Positions 40,880-46,540 of a DNA stretch of 46,540 nucleotides are shown one piece after another. A model generated the notes under the pieces. The model searched no databases. It had not been told where the DNA came from and saw only the letters and a program-made list of their open reading frames with translations. The translations under genes were made by a program, and so were the position numbers. Where the stretch lies: positions 1 through 46,540 of the forward strand of contig NZ_JAEUPY010000095.1 in assembly GCF_016790065.1 (NCBI RefSeq). The letters are read 5' to 3'. The DNA comes from Steroidobacter sp. Lineage in GTDB: Bacteria; Pseudomonadota; Gammaproteobacteria; Steroidobacterales; Steroidobacteraceae. Each line of letters opens with the position of its first letter. Within the stretch, counting starts at the first letter, position 1.

Positions 40880-42871
40880 ATGTCGAGCACTCTCGGAAGA
40901 AGAGCAAGAACCCTGATGCGAGCCTGCCTCCCGATAGCGTTACTGCTGTCGCTGGCCGCGTGTAACGACGATACGAAGTCGTATGGCCTGGGTGGCCAGG
41001 TGAGTGAGCTGTATGGCAACGGACTGGTGCTGACCAATAGGAACGCGACGCCGTTATCGGTGTCCCCGGGCGCGAACTCGTTCGTGTTCCCGTTCCGCAT
41101 TCGCAAGGGCAGTCAGTACAGCGTGACCGTTGCGACTCAACCTACGGGCCAGATCTGCACGGTCACTAACGGCTCCGGCACGGTGCGTAGTACGGTCGCC
41201 AACATTCGAGTTTCGTGTAGCGCCGAGACACACAGCATTGCTGGCTCCATCACGGGTCTCAGCGCCGGTGGGCTGGTCCTGCAGCTGAATGGCGCGGACG
41301 ATCTGAGCATTTCCGCCAACGCCAATTCGTTCGAGTTCGCAACGCCGGTGGCGGCGGGCAGCGGCTATCAGGTCACCGTGCTGGCCCAGCCGAGCGGGTT
41401 GACTTGCACGGTCAACAACGGCACTGCCAGCAACATCAACGCGGACATCGCCAACGTGCAGGTCGTCTGTAGCGCGACGACACATGGCGTTGGCGGCACC
41501 GTCTCTGGTCTGTCTGCGACGGGACTCGTGCTCCAAAACAACGGTGCAGACGATCTCACGGTCGCGTCCGGTGCGTCGTCGTTCCAGTTCGCTTCGCCTG
41601 TTGCTGACAGCGGTACGTATAACGTGAGCGTGCTTGCGCAGCCGGCAGGGCAGACGTGCTCGGTCATGAACGGCAGCGGGACGGCGCAGTCGACTATCAC
41701 GAACGTGGTCGTCACTTGCGCCAACGTTGCGACGTACTTCGTCACGCCAAGTGCGGGTGCGAACGGCTCGATCTCACCGAGCACGGCGCAAGCTGTGAAT
41801 GAGGGCGGCAGCATCGCCTTCACGGCAACGCCGGACTCAAGCTACGCGGTGTCGCAGTGGCTGGTGAACGGTTCGCTGGCGCAGACGGGCGGATCCGTCT
41901 ACTCGCTGACGAACGTTTCCGCGAATGCCACCGTGCAAGTTACTTTTGGCACCGTTGCGTTGACGCCCAGCGTGTCGACGCTCGCACTATCCGTGAACGA
42001 TACGGCGACGAACGCGGCGCTCACAGGTACACCGCGCGTTATCACATTTACCAACACGGGCTCCCTGGCCGCCGACAACGTGAGTCTCAACGTGTCGGCA
42101 CTGCCTGCGGGCACGTTTGTGTCTCCCGCTTCTTGCGGTACGACGTTGGCGGCGGGCGATTCGTGCGTGCTTACTTTGACGCCTGGGATCAACACCACAT
42201 CGTCCTGCACCTCGGGCATCGCACCGACGCCGAGTGTGGTGACGCTGAGTGCGGACAATGCGGCTGATGCGGCGGTCGATGTGGTCGTGTTGAGCTACGG
42301 ATGTATCTATCAGAGCGGTCATCTGTTCGCCGTCGACGATACGACGGCGTGGAGTTTTAGCATCGGTGGCAAAGTCGCGGCGACCGTCGATCAGGCGAAT
42401 CCTTCCGGGAGCGGCGTCATCTGGAGTTCCAATGGGAATGGTGGATCCATCGGCGACGTTGACTACCAGAATCTCGGCGTAGCGCAATCCAGCACATCAC
42501 CGTGTACCAGTGCATTCGATGGAGCATGCAATACGACGACGATACTGTCGTACTACGCTTCGACTCCGCGTGCGTACTTCGCTGCCGGTCAATGCGCGGC
42601 GACGATCAGCGGCTACTCGGACTGGTATCTGCCTGCAGACTGCGAGTTGGGTACGTGCGGCGTTGGGCAGCAGTCCATCCAAGCCAACTTGGTGGAGTTC
42701 AACAACTTGGATCTGTTGCTGGGACTGTATTGGTCGTCCACCGAGCACGACATCAACCCGCAAACAGCGGCTGCGGGCATCAACTTTGCCTCTGGCTATG
42801 GCAGCTCGCGCTTGTTCGCTGACAAACGTACTGGACTGGGCGTGCGTTGTGCTCGTGCGTTGAGTCCGTGA
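40880..42871 (+). CDS. Repeat lipoprotein with DUF1566-like C-terminal domain
   Basis: The 663-residue product has a lipoprotein signal ending LLSLAAC (Cys at about residue 28). Three related units of about 80 residues follow (e.g. GLSAGGLVLQLNGADDLSISA and GLSATGLVLQNNGADDLTVAS), each with two cysteines in the pattern C[TS]V-NG...NVxVxC. Then comes a bacterial repeat (TPSAGANGSISPSTAQAVNEGG), an Ig-like domain (TLALSVNDTATNAALTG), and a C-terminal DUF1566-like domain with YLPADCELGTCGVGQQSIQ and YWSSTEHDI. It is probably surface-exposed. Start sites GTG 40859 and ATG 40916 are also possible; ribosome sites are weak for all. Confidence 0.8.
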   Translation: MSSTLGRRARTLMRACLPIALLLSLAACNDDTKSYGLGGQVSELYGNGLVLTNRNATPLSVSPGANSFVFPFRIRKGSQYSVTVATQPTGQICTVTNGSGTVRSTVANIRVSCSAETHSIAGSITGLSAGGLVLQLNGADDLSISANANSFEFATPVAAGSGYQVTVLAQPSGLTCTVNNGTASNINADIANVQVVCSATTHGVGGTVSGLSATGLVLQNNGADDLTVASGASSFQFASPVADSGTYNVSVLAQPAGQTCSVMNGSGTAQSTITNVVVTCANVATYFVTPSAGANGSISPSTAQAVNEGGSIAFTATPDSSYAVSQWLVNGSLAQTGGSVYSLTNVSANATVQVTFGTVALTPSVSTLALSVNDTATNAALTGTPRVITFTNTGSLAADNVSLNVSALPAGTFVSPASCGTTLAAGDSCVLTLTPGINTTSSCTSGIAPTPSVVTLSADNAADAAVDVVVLSYGCIYQSGHLFAVDDTTAWSFSIGGKVAATVDQANPSGSGVIWSSNGNGGSIGDVDYQNLGVAQSSTSPCTSAFDGACNTTTILSYYASTPRAYFAAGQCAATISGYSDWYLPADCELGTCGVGQQSIQANLVEFNNLDLLLGLYWSSTEHDINPQTAAAGINFASGYGSSRLFADKRTGLGVRCARALSP

Positions 42872-42886
42872 GCTGGGAGTGCGCGC

Positions 42887-43711
42887 TCAGGTTGAGCGCG
42901 CGCCGGTCATGATCCGCATGCGCTCCATAAACGCATGCTCCGGTAACGACTGCCGAAGATCAGCAAGCATTGCGCTGTCAGCGCCGGCTGGATAGCGCAG
43001 CTTGTCATCGTCGCTGGTTGCAGCGGCGTAAACAGCTGTCGCGACGTCGTCTGCCGTTGTGTATGCGGTGGGATAGTCCTGCATCGATTTCATATATCGA
43101 CCAGCGAACTCTCCGTAGGCTGCAGGGATCGCACCGGGCGCTATGCCGCCGGATGTGCGAGCGAAGCTAGTGGTGGGCGCGAGGCCAGGCTGCACGATCT
43201 TCACTCGCACGCCGAATACTCCAAGTTCATAGGCGAGCGACTCCGAGAACCCTTCGATAGCGTACTTACTCGCTGTATATGCAGCGACGAGCGGCATCGG
43301 CGCGATGCCGACGCTCGATGTCACATTCACGATTGTCCCCGCGCCACGATTTCGCATGTGAGGGATGATGGCGCGTGCTGTAGCCATCACACCGAACGTA
43401 TTCGTTTCGAACACCTGGCGGATCGCGTCATCCGATGTGGCTTCGGCCGCACCGAACAGCCCGACGCCGGCGTTGTTGACCAGCGCATCGAGGCGCCCGA
43501 AACGGGCAGCACCCTTTGCGATGGTGTTGGCGATGCTGTTTGGATCGGTGACGTCGAGAGCTGCGACTAGCAACTTCTCGCTTTCATCGAACAACGTTGA
43601 GCTTGGCGTTCGCATGGTCGCGATGACATTCCAGCCGCGGGCCAGGAACAGTTTGGCGGTTGCGAGGCCGAAGCCGGATGAGCAGCCTGTGATCAGTACG
43701 GTCGAGGTCAT
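42887..43711 (-). CDS. Short-chain dehydrogenase/reductase
   Basis: The 274-residue product is a classical SDR oxidoreductase with the NAD(P)-binding TGxxxGxG motif (TGCSSGFG, about residues 8-15), DVTD, NNAG at about residue 84, the catalytic Ser in NVTSSVG, and the YTASK active site (Tyr at about residue 149). Substrate unknown. It is transcribed away from the AraC-type regulator gene next door, the usual layout for a regulator and its target. Confidence 0.93.
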   Translation of the reverse strand: MTSTVLITGCSSGFGLATAKLFLARGWNVIATMRTPSSTLFDESEKLLVAALDVTDPNSIANTIAKGAARFGRLDALVNNAGVGLFGAAEATSDDAIRQVFETNTFGVMATARAIIPHMRNRGAGTIVNVTSSVGIAPMPLVAAYTASKYAIEGFSESLAYELGVFGVRVKIVQPGLAPTTSFARTSGGIAPGAIPAAYGEFAGRYMKSMQDYPTAYTTADDVATAVYAAATSDDDKLRYPAGADSAMLADLRQSLPEHAFMERMRIMTGARST

Positions 43712-43813
43712 GTGTGTCTCCTTGGTGGTCGAAACAGTAGCTGCGCCGGTTCGGACCGGCTATAAGAGCTCGTCTGAGATTCATTCGAGATCGTCCGAAC
43801 CCATGACCAACCC

Positions 43814-44737
43814 ATGACCATGGATGCTCTGGCTGCCGTCGTTACTTTGCTCAAGCCTCAGACCCTGCTATCTAAGATCGTGCAGGGACGTGGGCGATGG
43901 GGCGTGCGTTATCCCGCGTATGGTCAGCCGAGTTTCGCCCTCGTGCTCGACGGATCGTGCTGGCTGGCCGCTGAGGGAATGCCGGCGACGCAGCTGTGTG
44001 CAGGCGACTTCATTCTCTTTTCGATCACGCCCGGTTTCACTCTGGCGAGTGATTTGAACGTGAAGCCCAAACCGATGCGCATTCCGCGCCCGGAGGATCA
44101 CGTCGGTGAGGTCGTGCACGGCGATCCGTCGGCGGAATCGTCAGCGACGTTGCTCGGTGGTGGTTTCGCATTCGATCCGGTCAATGCATCGATGCTCGTG
44201 CACCTGCTCCCTAAGATGCTTCACATCCGCGCAACCGACCCTGCAATCGGTGGCGTCGCTCCCATTGTCGAACTGATCAAACGTGAGACGAGCTCGCAGC
44301 GCCCTGGACAGGCGCTGGTACTTACACGCCTCATCGAGATCATCCTCGTCGAAGCTCTTCGTTCGGTTCCACCAGATGTTCACTCAACCGGCTTGCTCGC
44401 GGGCCTTCGCGACGCTCAGCTTTCGGCCGCGCTGCGGAGCATACATTTGAAGACATCTCATCCGTGGACACTCGAATCGCTTGCTCGTCAGGCTGGCATG
44501 TCGCGATCATCGTTTGCTGATCGCTTCGCGCGAGTAGTGGGGGAGACGCCGCTGAACTATCTATTGCAATGGCGGATCGCCCTCGCTAAAAACAAACTCG
44601 TCCACGAGGAACTAACGGTCGCTCAGACGGCGCTCGCTGTCGGCTATCAGTCGGCGAGTGCTTTCAGCACGGCATTTAGTAGAGAGACTGGCAGGTCGCC
44701 GAAAGAGTTTGCGGAGCAACGCCGGGCGACGAACTGA
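43814..44737 (+). CDS. AraC-family transcriptional regulator
   Basis: The 307-residue product has an N-terminal cupin-like ligand domain (RYPAYGQPSFALVLDGSCWLAAEG) and a C-terminal double helix-turn-helix of AraC type at about residues 205-300 (WTLESLARQAGMSRSSFADRFARVVGETPLNYLLQWRI, then TVAQTALAVGYQSASAFSTAFSRETGRSPKEF). It is divergent from the SDR gene, with 102 bp between, and probably controls it. Start could be either ATG at 43814 or 43820. Confidence 0.92.
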   Translation: MTMDALAAVVTLLKPQTLLSKIVQGRGRWGVRYPAYGQPSFALVLDGSCWLAAEGMPATQLCAGDFILFSITPGFTLASDLNVKPKPMRIPRPEDHVGEVVHGDPSAESSATLLGGGFAFDPVNASMLVHLLPKMLHIRATDPAIGGVAPIVELIKRETSSQRPGQALVLTRLIEIILVEALRSVPPDVHSTGLLAGLRDAQLSAALRSIHLKTSHPWTLESLARQAGMSRSSFADRFARVVGETPLNYLLQWRIALAKNKLVHEELTVAQTALAVGYQSASAFSTAFSRETGRSPKEFAEQRRATN

Positions 44738-44854
44738 GCTCAGCAACTGCTGCATTTGGTTGCCGCAGCGGCACGCGCGCGTATCGCCGCGCATTCGCCA
44801 CGGCACGGACTATGCGAAAAACAAAAACGATAATGGCCCTGTCCTCTAGACAGC

Positions 44855-44947
44855 GCCAAGCCATCGAGTAGTATTGGCACCGGGCATCGCCCGTGAGGTC
44901 TTCGTAAGAGGGCCGCCGCAAAGGCTCAGACATTGTCTGGGCCTTTG
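44855..44947. other. Run of small hairpins between araC-type gene and DUF3800 pseudogene (possible structured RNA)
   Basis: Four stems occur in 93 bp: GCCAA/TTGGC (44855-44878), CGGGC-ATC-GCCCG (44881-44893), TCTT-CGT-AAGA (44899-44909) and the long stem at 44919-44947. Structured RNAs called DUF3800 motifs have been described next to DUF3800 genes, so a link is possible. The strand and any covariation are not known. The last stem alone could simply be a terminator. Confidence 0.3.
44919..44947. terminator. Bidirectional terminator-like hairpin
   Basis: CAAAGGC-TCAGAC pairs with GTCTGG-GCCTTTG as a 13-bp stem with one G-T pair and an ATT loop. A T-rich stretch (TTTGTCGTTTCT) follows on the plus strand. 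It lies after the AraC-type gene and 7 bp after the end of the DUF3800 remnant on the other strand, so it could serve both. Confidence 0.55.
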
Positions 44948-44953
44948 TCGTTT

Positions 44954-45783
44954 CTAGCCGCCGCGCTGGTGTCGATACACGAGTTCGAAGCAACTGTATT
45001 TCGAACCGCCCGTCTCAATTTGTTGCCCAGAAAGCCGGTTCTCGATCAAGCGCCCAGAGGCTCGCAATGCGACATATGGTCGATTCCGAGGCTCATAGCC
45101 AGCGATAGCGATCGGCCATAAGGTATAGATCAGCGATCTGTGCCATCGGTGACGATTTGGTCTTGAACTGGATTTCATGAAGGGTCTCGCGGAACTCAGC
45201 GGCAGTGAGGGGGGAAGTAGTGAGCAGACGAAGCCGCTGCGAATGGCGGCCCGCTGTTTCGAAGATCGTTGTAGTACCGTAGTAGCTTCTCGTCATCTGC
45301 CTTGTTACTACACTCAGGCATCACGCGTAACTTGCGATCCGCGCTGCGTGCGTAGTTGGCGGCGCGCTCCACGGCGATGGAGAACGCAGTCCGGCACAGG
45401 TGCCACTGCTGGCGACCATACTGCTGGCGATAGCGGGCATCGTATCCGGGGCGATCGATCACACACGCTAGTCCCAAGGCGTTCAGCGAGAGCAGAACTC
45501 GACTCAGATCGCTCATAAATCTTTCCCGCTCAAGTCGGTCGCGGTTGAGCCAAGAGAACCGGTCTCTGCGATGTCGAATTTCGACAGACTGCAGCGGATA
45601 TTTTATGGACCATCTCGAGCAGAATTCCGCGTATATCTTGCGGGCTGCTGCCTCATCCTCCTCATTGATCAAGATACCGCCAAGGGCGAAGAATTCACGG
45701 GCGTTGCGGCTATAGGTCAGGGGTTTTCGATTCGGAGAGCGTGTCCCGGAATCATCCATGTAGAAATTGAGAACGCGAGGCAC
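44954..45783 (-). pseudogene. DUF3800 gene broken by two frameshifts
   Basis: DUF3800 proteins start with an acidic YMDDSG-type motif, seen here as FYMDDSGTRSPN from the GTG at 45783 (AGGAG site six bases upstream). The frame stays open for 195 codons and then stops. The usual continuation, SPLTAAEFRETLHEIQFKTKS, is in the next frame after about 45212, where one extra base lies in TTCCCCCC. A second extra base near 45115 (ACCTTATGG) moves the rest, WPIAIAGYEPRNRPYVALR to SCFELV, into a third frame. Stitched together the three parts make a normal DUF3800 protein of about 275 residues. Sequencing error could explain the C-run but less easily both. Confidence 0.75.
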
Positions 45784-46141
45784 GCAGAACTCCTAAGCTC
45801 AGACGGGTTGGTGGGGCCTGTCCAAGAGTAGTCCAGCGTTTAGTACGCACGTTTTCAGTTACGGCGATTTTTCCTGTTTATGTTGGTGTGGAACCGCATC
45901 GGATCCGTGTACAGCCCGCGCCATGGCGATACATCGATGCACGCGGTGGAGAGGCGCGCACGTGCCTAGGCCGTCTTGCTCAAGTCAGAAATTCGGAGGC
46001 GAATGCAAGAAGCGGGAGGCGGTCACTGCTGGCTGTGGCTGCTTGTTATGTCCAGAGACTCGACTTGCCGGCGTTCTTTTATTACATTGGTTGAGCCCAA
46101 AACAAATCAACAGCGGCCAATAACGGGCATTGGGGGAACGG
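45784..46141. other. Intergenic gap without a convincing gene
   Basis: No reading frame here has support. The left part should hold the promoter of the DUF3800 remnant. Before the lipoprotein gene there is a small stem, CCAAT/ATTGG (46117-46133), and a weaker GTTGA/TCAAC pair (46089-46110). Nothing else is recognised. Confidence 0.4.
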
Positions 46142-46540
46142 ATGTCTTCTGCGGCCATTCTAATGCGGTGCGTTGCCGCTCTGGCTTTGGTTTCTGCTTT
46201 GCTTGCCACGGCCGGCTGTTCAACGCATACCCTGCAACTCAGATACGAGCCGACTACGGAACTCGTTGCGCCAAAGAGCGTAACCCCACTCGTCGTGGTT
46301 GGGTCGATTCGAGACGATCGAGAGGAGGAATCGACGTGGTTCGGAGCCATTCGCGGGGGCTACGGAAACCCGCTGAAGAAGCTTCATGCGGATCAGGCTA
46401 TCAGCACCGTCGTTGCAACGGCGCTCGGGGACGCGCTTCGGAGCAGAGGCTTGCTCGCCTCGAGCGAAGTTGCTGGCGTCCGTCTCGACGGGACGCTAAC
46501 TCAGTTCCAATGCAACTATTACTGGAACCGAGACGCACAA
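46142..46540 (+). CDS. Lipoprotein, N-terminal part (cut by window edge)
   Basis: The reading frame is open from the ATG at 46142 to the right edge (133 codons). It begins with a lipoprotein signal, VAALALVSALLATAGC (Cys at about residue 26), then SVTPLVVVGSIRDDREEESTW and HADQAISTVVATALGDALRSRGLLASS. The layout, a short beta segment and then a helix that precedes RGLLASSEVAGVRLDGTLTQFQ, resembles YajG-type lipoproteins, but this is only a resemblance. A GGGGGAA ribosome site lies just upstream. Confidence 0.7.
   Translation, partial: MSSAAILMRCVAALALVSALLATAGCSTHTLQLRYEPTTELVAPKSVTPLVVVGSIRDDREEESTWFGAIRGGYGNPLKKLHADQAISTVVATALGDALRSRGLLASSEVAGVRLDGTLTQFQCNYYWNRDAQ

Noticed and set aside
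40735..40965. 76-codon frame ahead of the repeat lipoprotein
   Set aside because: It overlaps the lipoprotein signal region in another frame and lacks a ribosome site.
45888..46094. Two overlapping small plus-strand frames in the last intergenic gap
   Set aside because: No ribosome sites, no motifs, Arg/Cys-rich shadow-like composition.
46045..46133. Possible integron attC site near GTTATGTC and TAACGGGC
   Set aside because: The core boxes do not match RYYYAAC/GTTRRRY in correct pairing, and no integrase or cassette array is seen.

Overview
The window is GC-rich DNA of proteobacterial type, most likely from a gammaproteobacterium. The gene content would fit a Steroidobacter/Nevskiales-like lineage, but nothing here fixes the genus. 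There are no rRNA or tRNA genes and no CRISPR array.

Positions 1-28546 hold an almost complete flagellar locus. Its order is that of the lateral, or second, flagellar systems (Flag-2 / laf type), not a classical polar locus. On the minus strand, reading leftwards, are fliM, fliN, fliP, fliQ, fliR, flhB and flhA (flhA runs off the left edge): the switch and the membrane export gate. On the plus strand follow fliEFGHIJ (rod adaptor, MS ring, switch, export ATPase); then fliD-fliS-fliT-like-fliK-fliL-fliA-motA-motB, the equivalents of lafBCDEFSTU; then flgM-flgN; then flgBCDEFGHIJKL (rod, hook, rings, junction proteins). The locus ends with a gene in the lafW position. flgA is the only gene of the right half on the minus strand. 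Flagellin, FliO, a LafK-type activator, chemotaxis genes and FlhF/FlhG are absent from the window. Many genes overlap by 4 bp, so the blocks are probably translationally coupled. Four copies of a shared promoter-like element (ACTTAA, 16 bases, then a TCG-rich box) precede fliE (two copies), fliD and flgK. The only visible control proteins are the sigma-28 factor FliA and its anti-sigma FlgM.

Positions 28587-35772 are small metabolic and unknown genes: a GNAT acetyltransferase; a membrane-anchored Cys protein next to a beta-lactamase-fold serine hydrolase; a three-gene operon of unknown function; a secreted protein of 11-residue repeats; a MmcQ/YjbR protein; a TspO/MBR membrane protein; an AlkB-type dioxygenase; and a DUF1398 protein.

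Positions 35812-40735 look like a small defence island on the minus strand. A DUF222-HNH endonuclease gene lies behind a LexA-box-like palindrome. It is followed by a large SF1 helicase with a PLD nuclease domain and zinc ribbons, an architecture matching type II Mokosh (MkoC) anti-phage proteins.

The right end (40859-46540) carries a large repeat lipoprotein with a C-terminal DUF1566-like domain, a divergent SDR oxidoreductase / AraC regulator pair, a DUF3800 gene broken by two frameshifts beside a run of small hairpins, and the start of a lipoprotein gene cut by the window edge.
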